Below are positions 36,940-51,570 of a DNA stretch of 64,000 bases, one piece after another. Location of the stretch: the NCBI GenBank assembly GCA_963573385.1, contig CAUYLG010063096.1, forward strand, positions 1-64,000. The letters are read 5' to 3'. Below the pieces are notes generated by a model, which saw only the letters and a list, made by a program, of their open reading frames with translations, had not been told where the DNA came from and did not search any database. Origin of the DNA: Cacajao melanocephalus. Lineage: Eukaryota; Chordata; Mammalia; Primates; Pitheciidae. Position 1 is the first letter of the stretch. The number at the start of each line of letters is the position of its first letter. The position numbers and the translations under genes are program-made.

Positions 36940-39879
36940 GTAATGACATGAATTAAAAATAATGAGAGGTGTCCTTAACCGTGATAGTGGATAGGTAGAT
37001 TCAGACTCCATCCAGAGTGAATGAAAATATTTATCCTCTCACCAGCATATTCATCAGTGCAGAGAAAGTGAAGCCTTTGTTTTATCTGCACTAGTTATTG
37101 TAAAATAATGCCATAATTGAAAAGACTGATTACTACAGAAGAAATGCTGCAGCCATCATGCTAGAAAAAAATTAGCTACTTAGAAGCAAATGTCTGTTCC
37201 CAGACTCCTCAGGGCCTCCTGTCCTTATCCCAGTTCCCCATGCCCACCCACTCTTGCCCCATTACTAGCCAAGCAGCCTTCCAAAGTTTGAGTCCACCCT
37301 GAAAGCCTCAATATCATGTTCCCTTTCCATGTGGGCAAGGGTTATACAGTCACTGGTTGTCTCCCCAGCTGACAATAATGATTATCCCAGAAGAAAAGCA
37401 GCCTTCCATTTCAACTATTTCCAATTTGCTGTTCTTAGTTTGCTGTACACCCTCCATTTCAGAAGTCTGCGCGTAGAGAAGGAATTCCCAGTGCTGCTGT
37501 GCCACTGCTTGGTATGAGCCTATTAATCCTCTCTTAATCAGCCACAGAGAGCACCTGCACTTCTGGCCCTTACCAGAGAAAACAACCTTGAATTCATTCA
37601 TATGCCATGTAATTGTTATCAGAAGTTCAGTTGTGAGAAATGGTACATGTGCTGACATGCGTGAAGGACATACAGTCCATAGACTAGATTTTATTATGGA
37701 TCAAACATGTCCTTCAGAAATCAGTGATCTTAGATCGCTGTTAGGTTTGACATCCCACATGTACCCCAAGATTGCTTCCCTGAATTGTGTCTCTGTGTTA
37801 TGAGGTATGCAACAAGAAATAGATTGATGAAACCCATCACTTCGTTTACTTTAGGCCTAAGATTAGGAATACTGCCCCCTTGAATTTCCCAGGGCCCCTT
37901 GTGTGAAGCTCTATGTGAGAAATTCCTTTTAGAATTAAGTGGAAGAAGAAGGACAGCTTCAGCTAATGAATGCTGTGGGTTGCTGGACTCTGCAAGTACA
38001 GGATACGAATACAAATAAGACATAGACTTTCACTGTGGGGAGTAGCTTTGTTTCCCTTGAAGAACTGAAATGCGTTTCCCCTTGCGATTAGTGAAAGCCG
38101 AGGAGCTACTTAAGATTCCCTCTTGGTTTTAGTTGCCAGGAAGCTCAGATCCAAAATCAAAGACCAGCTATGACAATTTTGTTATGTCTCATGGCTTGCA
38201 GACCAGTGTTCAGCTTTTTCCTTTTCTTCACCCTTGCTCCCTTCAGATATGTTTTCCTTGATTTTTATTTGTTTTTTATGCTTTATGGGTTTATCGAAAA
38301 TATTTATTTTAAAATATTTTAGGTCCTTTCTAGTATGAGATATAGTTCTTAAATCACTTGGACCATTGATGACTAAAGAATAGTTAGATATCTATTGTAT
38401 CAGCATAAATACCCACATCTCACCTAATGTTTTAAAACCTTTGAGTGTTGCTAATATTTGGATCAGCCCATTCTCCTGTTTTATGGATCTTGAATTTCAG
38501 TGTTCCTCAGCTCTGTTTGAGCTGTAGGGAGATTTTAACCCAATATAGACCATAGCAAATATACTGCTATTAAAATTGGCAGATTCATAGTTATCTTGAA
38601 TAAAATCTCCTGTTAAAAATTGGATTTCTACATTTTTGAGAGCAGAATTGCTCTGACATGTGAAACTACTTCTTTCAAGTTTTTAGAAAGAAAATGTATT
38701 AGGAATTAACCAACAAGTTGGTTGGCACAGCTACCTCCACAGGATTGGGCAAAGGATGAGAGAGAGGAAAGAAAATGGCAAAGCTTCTAGTATTCAGGGA
38801 GCCATTTCAATGCTTCCAGGGAGGTGGTATGATTGTTGCACAGCAGACTGAGTATTTCATTGCATTTCACGCAGACGAGCATATAGAGAGATCTCCATTT
38901 GTTCCGTTCTCACTTATAAAAGCCTATAATATGGAAGAACTATTAATGAAATGACTTGTCACACACAAAAAAGGAACAATATCAAGGAAATGAGCATTGC
39001 ACAAGGTGTTTCACTTTTTTTATTGACAGTTACAAACCAAACTGTTGCCATATGACCTGCTGGATGTCAGTTAATTTCCACAAAATTGCCAACATTGCCT
39101 GAGCACTTCCTAAGAGTAGATCACTTGCTGGGTAGCCCAGTGAGGGAGATGATGGAAACTACTCATTCTGATAGAAGGTTCAGGGAGCAATGTGTGAACA
39201 GAGCCTACTTCTTCACACACGCCTCTGTGGGCATCATCCCCAAAACAGCATTTTGCTAGTACTCTCTTCAGTTGCCATAATAGTGTAAAGAATTTCCTTA
39301 GTCTTTATCAGCACAACCACAGATATATTGAGAAGACAACCGTAGTAACATCCAACTGAAAAATCCAAGTGAATTTGTAGCAAGACACCAAGATAAAGTA
39401 AATTTTTCAGGGCTTGAAGTCATTTTCTATGCCATTAAATTCTTAATGGGAAGAACGTTTAATAGTTTTGGTCTCATCACATTCACTACAGTTCCATTAG
39501 AGCTTAGACCGTAGAAAGTCTTAAGAAACCAGTGTAATAAAATCTTTCCAACCAAAGGAAGACGCTTTAAAACATCACGAAACAAGGTCTTTGAGCCTCT
39601 TTCAAAAAAATTGGTACTTGGGTGAGTGTCTGGAGGGACAAGGTGGACCTGGTGAGGTATATGGTCCTGTTCCTGCAAACTCCTCATCATATCCACAGAC
39701 TTTAGAACTGGGGTCACCTTGGAGGCCATTTACTCCACTGTCCTCATTCCACAGACAGAAACCCCAGGCCCAGACACAGAGAACTTTCCCCAAAGTCGGA
39801 AGGCTAGCAGGAGACAGTAGCATAGAGCCCAGAAATCTTGTTTGTTTTCCCTTTTTTTGTTTGGTTTTATTTTTAAGCT

Positions 39880-40724
<845 letters not shown>

Positions 40725-40727
40725 TAG

Positions 40728-40973
<246 letters not shown>

Positions 40974-41179
40974 TGAAACTCCTAACAGGCCTTTTCTCCA
41001 TGTGGGACACATTGGAGACTTTGTATCATCTTCCTACCACCCCTGCCAAAATGTCTGAGATTTAAGTACCCACAAGTCACCCAATCTCTGCTAGGGCTCC
41101 CCAGGCCAATGTGCAGGGCAGGAAGGAGGTAGGATGGAGCTCCTTACATTCTATAAGAGTTGTTTCTATTTATAATTAC

Positions 41180-41313
41180 AGTTGTCCCTTGGTATCTATG
41201 AGGGATTGGATCCAGGACCCCTCTCAAATACTAAAACCTGTGGATACTCAAGTCTTCCAGTTGGCCTTCCTCTCCATGGGCTCCACATCTGCATATACAA
41301 AGGGCTGACTGTA
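41180..41313. mobile_element. MER2/Tigger-type MITE, internally deleted
   Basis: Terminal inverted repeats CAGTTGTCCCTTGGTATCTA and TGCATATACAAAGGGCTGACTG, flanked by TA. Only about 134 bp, so most of the interior is missing. Confidence 0.75.
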
Positions 41314-43084
41314 AATGTTTGGGGGTATAGGTAATGGGTACATATAGCACAAAGTGTAAGAGGTATAAAAGGAGAAAGAGTGAAGAGTTAGCCTCTCCCC
41401 ACCCCACCCCCATCTCAGCTCCCAGCTCCTCTCTCCAGTGGCAACCACTGTTAGTAGAATTACTGGTCTCTTCTCAGAGATATTTGAGGCACATACATTC
41501 AGTGGCTGTGTACCATTGCATTCTGTTCTGTATCTTTATGTTATATGATCATATTCAACTGAATACTTTCATTTGCTCATTTGGGAAGGGCATAAAAGGA
41601 ATAGGAATACTAACAAAAGGATTTAATTTACTCAGAAAATAGAAAATGATGCATGAACAGAAGACAGTTTGAGGAGCTCCTAGAGATAAATGTATATTCC
41701 ATAGCCCAGAATGGCATCACACATGGGGTCAATAGGAATTCAGCAGTGTGATCTGAGACTCCCCAAACCCCAGTTCCAGACAGTTCTTAGCATTGTCTTG
41801 CTGCAGTCATACCTCAGTTGTAAAGGTGTCTAGTCTGTATTTGCTTTGAAACCTTCAGAAGCCACTGGCCCAGTCTGTGATCTGGACGCTCTCCATCTCT
41901 CTTGGCATCTGCTTTGTGTTTTGCTTGGCTTGGGCGTAGCTCCTGAGCCGTGGGTCATTACTGTCTAGGTCCCAGAGGCACATGTGGAGTCAGCCTCCAT
42001 TTTTTATTCCACATTGTCATGACCTGTGCCAAACCACAGGGACCCTAGAGCAAGAATTACTGAGGAGAAAAGGTAATTCAGTGGCAAGACACGTCTCTAA
42101 GCCATTTGGAGTGTTTAAAGTTTCTCATAATGGCTCCACCAACTGAATTCAGCTATTCCCAGGAATAGCATCCACAGTAGATCACTGAAGACTAGAGCAA
42201 CATCATTTGCTTATAATCAGCATAAGCTCCTCTACTTTTCTAGTCAGCATCATTCTGAATGTTCATGTAGTGCTTCAAATTAAAGTGAAAAGTGGAATAG
42301 TACTGTTTGTGGGAACCATTGTCTTTTCATCAGGAAGCATTTTTTTCTTAACTTTCATTCCAATTTGTTCTTCATGCTTTCTCCAAGCCCCTAGGAATGT
42401 TTTCACTGTAATCTTGAATTAGACCTCCTTTTCAAAGGCTCTTAATTGCTTAATTTTTTTAAAGCACTCAATAATACCAAAGTTAGGTAACTGTTTCTCC
42501 ACTAGGCACTCAACTAGTGGGACCAGAAAAGAGGTTTATTTTGTTATTCAGAAGTTACACTTTGAATTAAAAAAAAGAAACTCATTATTTCTGTGAAGGC
42601 ATATAAACCATATTCTAGGGCAGTGGTTTTCTAACCATGTAACAAGAACCTTTGAGGGATATTTCGGGGTGGGGAGGTGAGTAGGCAGCACTTTTTGCCC
42701 CATCCCCAATTCAACTACAATTTCGCATGTATTGATAGTGTATGAAGTTTCATAAGCTGAGCTTTTGTGCGGTATTTCATTTGGAGGAAGGGTTTCACTA
42801 CTAACACATTTTTAAAAGAAAGAAATAACTAGAAAGCCGTTATGTTAGGGATCACGTAGTGGATTATTATTTCTCACAGGCTCTGAGGGCTTTCTTTCTG
42901 GAAAAGGTGCCATTGACCCTCAGATTTAGATGATTCACTCCTCCCTTGATAGAAGAAAACAAGGTATTAGGTGTTCCTAAAACTAAGAGAAGCAAGCTTG
43001 TTCATTACAATTCTTAAACATACCGTTAAATTTATATAGAATTTTGAGGGGTAGGTGTGATCTTGGAAATAAATTATTTTCACC

Positions 43085-43205
43085 AACCTTTTTGTTTTAC
43101 AGAAGAGAAAACGAGGATTGAAAGAGGTTCAATGCGTTGCCCAAGGTCACACAGTTACAGTGCAAAGCCAGCACTTCTGACTTCCACTTTAGGGCTCTTA
43201 GCTGA
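43085..43205 (-). mobile_element. MIR, antisense
   Basis: GCCCAAGGTCACACAGTTAC and preceding AAAACGAGGATTGAAAGAGG. Confidence 0.7.
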
Positions 43206-43762
43206 TGTTTCATCCCTGTTTCTTATAGCCATTTTATTTCTGTTCAATTGAGTTTTTTTAAAACTGTGATTCAGAAGCAAGTGTATTATTTATGTAAGGT
43301 ACCCTGTCTTCTCCTACCTTGGCACCTCACCATCCAAGGGAGGTATAAAAGACAAACGTTTCTCAAAGGTACCTTGGTCGGAAAGGCTGAATTGACTCCT
43401 AGAAGGAAGTGGAAACATGTGACTCACAAATCAGCACCTGCCAGGGAAATTTCTTCTATCAAGAACTTAATTTAGTATCTATAATTAACCTCTTTCCAGT
43501 ACCTCAGGAATGTTTCACAGATTTAGAAATGGAGACTAGTCATCCTATCAGTTTAGGCTGTGAATAAATTCTTATTGCTACATGGAGATTGAACTAAAGG
43601 AGTACATCCTTTTCTGAGTCCATTCAAAGTTAAACAAGAATTCAGAATTAATTCAACTGTCGATGTAGAAATATTGGCCAACCCAACCATTCAAAAACTT
43701 AAGTGGAGATGGGAGGGGAGAGTAGCTGGGGAAGTAGTTATTTCTCTGCAGTGAAAACACTG

Positions 43763-44079
43763 GGCCGGGCACAGAGCTCACGCCTGTAATTCCAGCACTT
43801 TGGGAGGCCAGGGCGGGTGGATTGCTTGAGCCCAGGAGTTCAAAACCAGCATGTGCAATGTAGCAAGATCCTGTCTCTACAGAAAAATACAAAAATTACC
43901 CAGGTGTGGTAGTGCATGTCTGTGGTCCCAGCTACTCGGAAAGCTGAAATGAGAGGATCGCTTAAGCCCGGGAGGTTGAAGCCACAGTTAGCTGTGGTCG
44001 CACCAGTGCATTCCAGTCTGGACAACGAGCAAGACCCTGTCTCAAAAGAGAACCAAAAAATAAAAACAAACAACAAAAA
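43763..44079 (+). mobile_element. Alu (J-type), sense
   Basis: GGCCGGGCACAGAGCTCACG start, both arms present, A/C-rich tail. Several J-type changes. Confidence 0.92.
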
Positions 44080-44520
44080 TGGATTTAGAGTCAGAGCACC
44101 TAGGGTTTAACCAACCCTAATCTATGACCTTAAGAAAGTCTGTTAGTCTCTCTAAGCATCAATTTCTTCATTTGTGGCATAAGGATAACACTTACCCCAA
44201 AGGTTGTAGAGAAAATCAAAATGAGATGAGATATATGGAAGCCTTTTGTAAACTGTAACAAACTACAAAGTCTTTAAATGTATTGTCCTACCCTTTCAAT
44301 GACCCTGGGAGGTGGTAAGACAGATTTTATCCCATGTTGTCAGAGAGGTTAAGTGATTTACAGGCATACAGTATTAGAAACTTTCTAAGCCAGCAGTGTT
44401 TACAAGGTAGAAACAAGGTTCAGAGAGGTTAAGTGATTTGCTTTAAGTCAAAAAGCTTGTTAACGTCAGAGCCAAGTCTAGCATCCTTGACCTTTCAGGA
44501 CATTATTCTTTTCACGTTGA
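44080..44520. mobile_element. MIR pair, sense then antisense
   Basis: Sense MIR at 44080-44270, then antisense MIR at about 44280-44520. CAGAGAGGTTAAGTGATTT occurs twice in the second (about 44341 and 44422), 82 bp apart, pointing to a small internal duplication or two MIR copies. Confidence 0.65.
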
Positions 44521-45718
44521 CGTACATGATATGAAGAAAGGTTAGCCAGCTAATGCTCTAGGTTATTAGCTAACTAACACTACGGTTCCACTGGCATTTC
44601 TCTTGACTTTTGAAATAACATGTTTATCTTCTGAACCTTTGTAGCTCATAGTTTCTGGCACCATCTGAGAATGGTGTATTTACATTTCTAGAAGTAGTTT
44701 TCGTAAATAGCCTTAGATGATTGTCTCATAGCTACTTACAATGTGGCTGCATAATAAAGCATAGCGGTTCCTAAAGCCAGCAAATGGTCGGCCATCCCAA
44801 TAGAAATTTACACATAAACCTTATTCATAAAAATGCTAATAGCACTTTGTTCTAAGCATTCTAAACATTACAAATCATCCTTCTTATTTGATGATAAATT
44901 GTCTTTGATAAGCATTTCAGCATTTGTTTATATTTGTTATACTTTTCTCTAAGTGAATAACACTTCCTAAAGAGCATTTAAACAGATTTCTAAAGCAAAA
45001 AAGTATTTAAATTGGTCCTCTGCAGTTGAGGCTTTTCTTTATTACTGTGGCTTAATATTTATGTTAAATGCTAAACGTGAGACTGCACAGGGTTTTCAGG
45101 GATGCTCTGAAAAGTGGAGAAATTGTGATCATAAAAATGTTGAGCTACTCAGAAAAAGTTCTGATCTAAATGTCACTGTCATTGACAGTGGGGAACCTGT
45201 TTATTTACTCCTGTGGTTCTTCCATGGAAGCATGCTCAAGGCCCTGTCAAGTTGGATTTCACAATGATCATCACGGAAACCAGATCAGGTGAATGGCAGA
45301 TGTAGTAGTTAGGGAATGGAAATGAATGAGAGTATGTATCTTTTCCATTAACCCAGACAATTTTGAGGATTAGCAAATTACTGTTTGTAAAACCTGTTGG
45401 AATCCTTGGATAGCAAATACTAGATAATTTTGGTGGAATTGTTTGTATTGCTGGTAATGGAAGCTTAATATAATCTGTAGTAACACCGGGGAATGGTCCA
45501 CATTTGGATGTACTTTAGATTCCTCCCAAGCATTTTATTGACTTTGGGCACAGAATAATCCTCAAGCCCATCTGGAAGATGAGAAACCAGGGCCTGCAAA
45601 CTATTTTATAAGCCCCATCCTGTCACTTAGGTGTCTTCTCAAGCCTTTGCAGTACTCACGGGGCACAGACAAAGGCTAGTCTTTCTGTAAATAGTACTTT
45701 CCTTACCACAAATAAAGA

Positions 45719-45780
45719 AGAGATGAGAAAGAAAAGGGAAGGGAAAAAAAGAAAGTGAAGAACGAAGAAAAGGAAGTATG
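45719..45780 (+). repeat. Purine-rich (GA/AA) tract
   Basis: About 60 nt nearly all A or G with three non-purine bases. Confidence 0.8.
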
Positions 45781-48018
45781 CAATCCACCTTTCTTTGTCT
45801 CATTTGCATAGAAAAGCATAGTATACTTTTTTCTCCTGGGCATATATTTCAATGGTAGATAGATATATCAATCACTTAATCAAGTGATAGATGGATGGTT
45901 GCTAAAATATTTTTGAAGGTTTTAATCAGCCAGTATCTTGTTTTAATAAAGACCAGCTAAAAAGTGTATTTGTTGACTGCTGTTTGACCAGTTACATTGA
46001 CCCTATGACAGACCATATAATCAAACATTTCTATAGTCTCATTCACTGTCATATAATTAGAAAGAACTGTAGCCATCAGTTAAAAGAGAGGGAAAAGTCA
46101 AACACATTCATAGCCCTCTTACCTCAGCCCAGTAGGAGAAACCTAGCTCTGTCAGGGAACCAATCTTATTCCTTCATGTGTAAGACCCTTTTTAACAGAT
46201 TACTTCACCAGCCCATAACGAAAGCAACCTGCCTGGCACCTTCTCAGGAGAACTTTTCTCTCTTGGCTGCAAACAGTTCCTGCCATGACCATTGTCAAAT
46301 CAGTCAGGGCTCCCTGGGGTGTGCTTCCATGGAAGGATTATGCAAGCTGTCTCCACATCTGTGCCAATCCTACCACTGAACCCATGGATGACCTTAGTCA
46401 GGCCTATGCTGAAACCAGAAATTTCCTATCCTGAGCAATTTCTAACTGCTTTTAGGTTTCAGTTTTTATTTGGTACCTTTTTACTCTATTAATAGCAAAC
46501 TATACTAAGGAGAATTTTTTTTCTTATGTGGAATGTATTATATTATTAGAAAGCATTTATTGTCAACTTTTTCAACACATTGATAAATTTCCTTCACTCT
46601 TCTTTTATATTTGAACAAGGCACAGAATAATCTCCCACCCTTCCACCCCCTCCCATGGTCCCACTCTGGCCTTCCTCTGACCATGCCCTCCCATGAGGTG
46701 AGGTGTCTATAAGGCCAAAGGGCCTTTAAAGCCTGTTTCTAGATCATGTTCCTGGTACCTGGGACCCCGAACTGTCCTCATCAAATGACCCCAAGCCTGC
46801 TTCCAGGTCCTGCGTGGGCCTCTTTCCTAGGTCTGTCTTCCTAAGACAGACTGACCAATAGCGTGGGCGCCCCAAGGTCTGAGAGGTGGGCAAGGGGTAA
46901 CTGTTGGTTATGGTGGAGTGATGGAGTATGGATATGAACACTGGGTGACCACATGCATTTGAGGTACCTCATGGGGTGAGAAGAGAAGTGCATGGGCTAT
47001 GGGCCAGGGGCCAGTACTGCCCATGTGGTCATGTTCTAGCACAGAACTTCCAGGAACCCAAGTATTTGAAATTTGTCCCTGGCTTTCCAGGTTATTATAA
47101 CGTACATTTTATCAAAGTAGGAGGACATATTTTATTTAACAGTTGGTAGCCTGATGTGTAGCTTTTACATATTTAGACATCATATATGGGCCTCCATTTA
47201 TCCCCTCCTGGGGAGAACTGCTAGGTCTTCACCCCCAGCCACATCTCTCCCAGGACACAAGTTCAGCATGTCTATAATGGGACTCATCTTCCCCAGGAAA
47301 CCCCTCTTCTGACTTCCTATTTTTGTATAATAACAATTGCAGCCAATTTTTTTCTGTTTCTTTCCATTTAAAACACAGCAGTTTCGGTTATGTTATGGCT
47401 TGTTTTTTGTCAGCTAGCATGGGCTAACCACCATTTATCTCATGATTGTTGAGGGGGAAAAATTGCATTCCAGCTTCAAACAGCTTATTTGTAAAAGAAT
47501 GTAGCCCACATGCAAAGGGAAAGCTTCTTATGGCCCCAACTTGATCGCAAACTCTTACATGTGCTGGGCACTCTCTTAAGATTCTAGAAATTCAAAGAGA
47601 AATAAGCTGTGGCCTCACCTTCAAAGAAGTCACTGTTTTAAAAGGAACAGTCATGAAAAGAAATAACTGCATTGCTCTACAACACGTAGAAGAGTATTTT
47701 GCACATGGTATATGCAACTCAAAGTGGAGGGAACCACCTCACCCCAATTATAGTTTACCTCAGACCCCAGACTTTTTCTTCAGATTCTGTAAAAGGATTG
47801 CACTTGACTCCCAGCTCTAGCCTTTCTCAATGAACAGGAGTTTCTCATGTACACAGTGAGATTAGGGAATTAAGCACACATTCATCTCACTGCATTTCTT
47901 TATGGCCATGTGTTGAGCAACTTTGGACAATAACAGTCCAAAGAGTTGAACATTAAAGATCTAATGACTCTTCTTTCGTGGAGAAAAGTTTGTAACTTTC
48001 TGGTTCTCTTGCATGTAG

Positions 48019-48117
48019 TATGACATCGTTGGACACTCTGGAGATGGCTACAACATTGGCCTGGTTCCAACTAACAAAATCCCCAAGGACAATAAGCAAA
48101 GACTAGAAATTCTGAAG
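48019..48117 (+). CDS. VWA8: VWA8 exon (window exon 6 of 8), VWA domain middle
   Basis: The acceptor is CTTGCATGTAG and the donor AAG|GTAAAT. The exon has 99 nt (33 codons) and is phase 0 at both ends. It begins YDIVGHSGDGYNIGL and ends DNKQRLEILK. YDIVGHSGDG is the second VWA beta strand and turn; the rest is the loop and helix leading to the MIDAS threonine in the next exon. The preceding intron is about 11 kb and holds several Alus. Confidence 0.95.
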
Positions 48118-50798
48118 GTAAATACATTTTATTACGTCTGTATTATGAAAGCCTCTGTCAGATTAGGTAAAGACTAAAAAGATTCATTGAAGAAATAGTA
48201 GATATACAGGAAAGAAAAAAACTGTTTCACAAACATTCAGCCATTGAACTGAAAAAACACCCATCACACCTAAAATCATTTTCTCCACCATACGAAATTT
48301 AAAATTTGTTCCCTACATATTTTTAGAGCACTTGCTATTAGATTGGGATTCTACATCCTGGACCCCCTTATATGTCCTATATGGTTCTTTTTAGCCCCTA
48401 CATGTGCAGTAGAAGGAAAATAAAGACCCCTCTTAAAATTTGTTTTTTATTTCAGTAGTTTTGGGGGTACAGGTGGTTTTAGGTTATGAATTCTTTAGTG
48501 GTAAATTTTGAGACAGTATACCCGTCACCCAAGCAGTATATACTGCACCCAATATGTAGTCTTTTATCCCTCATCCCCCCGAGAACCTCCCCCACCATAG
48601 TCCCCAAAGTTCATTATATCACTCTGTTTGTTTTTGCGTCCTCATAGCTTAGCTCCCGCTTATAAGTGAGAACATGCAGTATTTGGTTTTCCATTCCTGA
48701 GTTACTTCACTTGGAATAATGACCTCCAGCTCCATCTGAGTTGCTGCAAATGCCATTATTTTATTCAGTTTTATGATTGAATAGTTTTCCATGGTGTATA
48801 TATATCACTTTTTCTTTATCACTTATAGGTTGACAGGCACTTAGGTTGGTTCCATATCTTTGCAATTGCTAATTGTGCTGCTATAAACATGTGTGTGCAT
48901 GTGTCTTTTTCATGTTAATATTAATGACTTCTTTTCCTTTGGGTAGATATCCAGTAGTGGGATTGCTGGATTGAATGGTAGACCTACATTCGTTCTTTAA
49001 GGACTCTCCACACTGTTTTCCATAGTGGTTGTACTAGATTACATTCCCACCAGCGGTGTAACTGTTCTCTTTTCACCACATACACACCAACATCTATCAG
49101 TTTTTTACCTTTTTGGCCATTCTTGCAGGAGTAAGGTGGTATCTCATTATGGTTTTAATTTGCATTTCCCTGATGATTAGTGGTACTGAACATTTTTACA
49201 TGTTTGTTGGCTGTTTGCATATATTCTTTTGAGAAATGTCTATTTATATCCTTTGCTGACTTTTTGTTGGGATTATGTTTTTTTCTTGCTGATTAGTTTG
49301 AGTTACTTCTAGATTCTGGATACCAGTCTTTTGTCAGATGCATAGCTGGTGAAGATTTTCTCCCAGTCTGTGGGTTGTCTGTTTACTCTGATGATTATTT
49401 CTTTTGCTGTACAGAAGCTTTTTCGTTTAATTAGATACCATTTATTAATTTTTGTTTTTGTTGCATTTGCTTTTGGGGTCTTAGTCATGAATTGTTTGCC
49501 TAAGCCAATGTCCAGAAGAGTTTTCCCAATGTTATCTTCTAAAATTTTTATGGTGTCAGGTCTTAGATTTAAGTCTTTGATTCATCTTGAGTTGATTTTG
49601 TATAAGGTGAGAGGTGGAGATCCAGTTTCATTCTTCTACATGTGGCTTGCCAGCTTTCCCAGCAACATTTATTGAACAGGGTGTCCTTTCCTCAATTTAT
49701 GTTTTTGTATGCTTTGTCAAAGACCAATTGCCTGTAAGTATTTGACCTTATTTCTGGGTTCTCTATTCTGTTTCATTGGTCTACATGCCTATTTTTATAC
49801 CAGTACCATGCTGTTTTGGTAACTATAGCCTTAGTATAATTTAAAGTCCGGTAATGTGATGCCTCCAGATTTGTTCCTTTTGCTTAGTATTCCTTTGGCA
49901 ATCTGGGCTCTTTTTTGGTTCCACATGAATTTTAGGATTGTTTTCTCAAAAATAATGATGGTATTTTGAAGGGAATTACATTGAACCTGTAGATATTGAT
50001 TCTCCTCATCTAGGAGCATAGGATGTTTTCATTTGTTTGTGTCATCTGTGATTTCTTTCAACGGTGTTTTGTAGTTTCCCTTGTAGAGCTCTTTCACCTC
50101 CTTAGCTAAGTATATTCCTAGGGTTTTGTGTGTGTGCAGCTATTGTAAAAGAGATTTAGTTATTGATTTGATTGTCAGCTTGGTCATTGTTGGCATATAG
50201 CAGTGCTACTGATTTGTGTATATTGATTTTGTAACCTGAGACTTTACTTGAATTCATTTATCAGATTTTAGGGTTTTCTAGGTATAGAGTCATATCATTG
50301 TTGAGCAGAATGACTGCTTTTAGAGTACTCTCTGTCCCCAATTTTATGTATAATTTGATTTCACACACTTAAGTCTGCAATAGAAACCTATACATCACAA
50401 TTTTAAGTAAATTTCCTCCATTGCTATTGATGTGAGTACAATGTTTTAGTATTATAACTTTGTTTATTGGAAATTCAATCCATTTCCTGTTTTCCTACTG
50501 TGTCATCTTCATTCTCCAATGATACCAAGTTTTATATTTTCTCACTTTAAGTGGAAGCTTGCATTTTAAAACTACCTACTGTGAATGATTTCTATATCTA
50601 ATGAAATTCTATGCCAGATACAAATATCACTGTATACTGTTGTCACTCAAATATGCAAATTAAATAGAACTAACTTAGAACTTACTACTCATGGGTAATA
50701 ATTGGTATGTATGCATTCTCATGGTCAATAGAAAAATAATCATATTTGTTAAAGAAGTTTCTCATCCATGGCTTTTGTGTGACTTCTCTTGCCTCCAG
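48118..50798 (+). other. VWA8: VWA8 intron between window exons 6 and 7
   Basis: Most of the intron is a 1.9-kb antisense L1 fragment (48440-50300). The flanks 48118-48430 and 50310-50790 look unique. Confidence 0.8.
48440..50300 (-). mobile_element. L1, 5'-truncated, antisense
   Basis: Begins with the reverse of an L1 3'UTR (GTACAGGTGGTTTTAGGTTA, CTTATAAGTGAGAACATGCA) and runs into ORF2. The minus-strand frame at 49831-50019 reads as ORF2p ([16 protein letters not shown], then [12 protein letters not shown]). The copy stops in ORF2 near 50300. No TSD was found. Confidence 0.88.
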
Positions 50799-51037
50799 AC
50801 AATGCATGCCCACTCTCAGTTCTGCATGAGTGGGGACCACACATTAGAAGGGACAGAACATGCTATCAAGGAAATTGTCAAAGAAGAGGCTGATGAGTAC
50901 TTTGTCATAGTCTTGAGTGATGCAAATCTGTCACGATATGGAATACATCCTGCTAAGTTTGCTCAAATCCTCATAAGAGACCCTCAAGTAAATGCTTTTG
51001 CCATTTTTATTGGCTCTTTAGGTGATCAAGCAATCAG
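50799..51037 (+). CDS. VWA8: VWA8 exon (window exon 7 of 8), VWA domain with MIDAS Thr and Asp
   Basis: The acceptor is TCTTGCCTCCAG and the donor CAG|GTAAGT. The exon has 239 nt, enters in phase 0 and leaves in phase 2. It encodes TMHAHSQFCMSGDHTLEGTE, then a helix, then YFVIVLSDANLSRYGI and a further strand ending FAIFIGSLGDQAI. The Thr in GDHTLEG (residue 268 of 368 here) and the Asp in VLSDAN (residue 294) fit the second and third MIDAS elements, so all three metal-site parts are intact across exons 5 and 7. The hydrophobic strand FVIVL before the Asp is the usual VWA beta-4. Confidence 0.96.
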
Positions 51038-51439
51038 GTAAGTGTCATCTGAGCATACAGAAAAGGGCAGGTACAGAGATCCTGAGTGACTAACACATGC
51101 TTGTTTTATAGGCATAGCACCATGAGGTGCTAAGTGATGGACAGTGAGGGAGAAGGAGGACAAACAGAAACTAGAGTTGCTACCCTCAAGGGCTTATAAC
51201 CTATTGAGCTATCTAGTTATGTTCTAGCTTTTGTTTGGATGAACAATAATAATTTTAAATTATTTATTTTTAGTTCATATTTAAGCCAATAATAAATAAT
51301 TAACAAATTGATTTGCCACTAATAAATTGGGTAGTATTTACACATTTGGCACAAGGCCCTAAGCTCAGACTAATCATTTTGTGTTCAAATCATATTAAAA
51401 ATAGTGAACCTCTACTATTTTCCTAGCATAGGAGATGTG

Positions 51440-51570
51440 GGTGTTTGTGTGTATGAATGTCTACATATATGTAGACATATATATACACACATATATGTAT
51501 TATATTCCCATAGAGACATCTCCTACGTATATGTGTGCCTGTATATATATAGACACACTCACATGTATTC
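51440..51570 (+). repeat. TA/CA-rich low-complexity sequence
   Basis: Repeated TATATG, ACACAC and TATATATA motifs. Confidence 0.7.

Noticed and set aside
36526..36951. 141-residue frame starting in the intron and ending after VWA8 exon 5
   Set aside because: The first 85 residues are intron sequence before a clear CAG acceptor; only the part from 36781 is coding.
49349..49675. 108-residue + strand frame rich in Phe and Leu
   Set aside because: It is the antisense reading of L1 ORF2.
50691..51041. 116-residue frame with an ATG before VWA8 exon 7
   Set aside because: The start lies in the intron. The acceptor at 50798 and the continuous frame from exon 6 show the true boundary.
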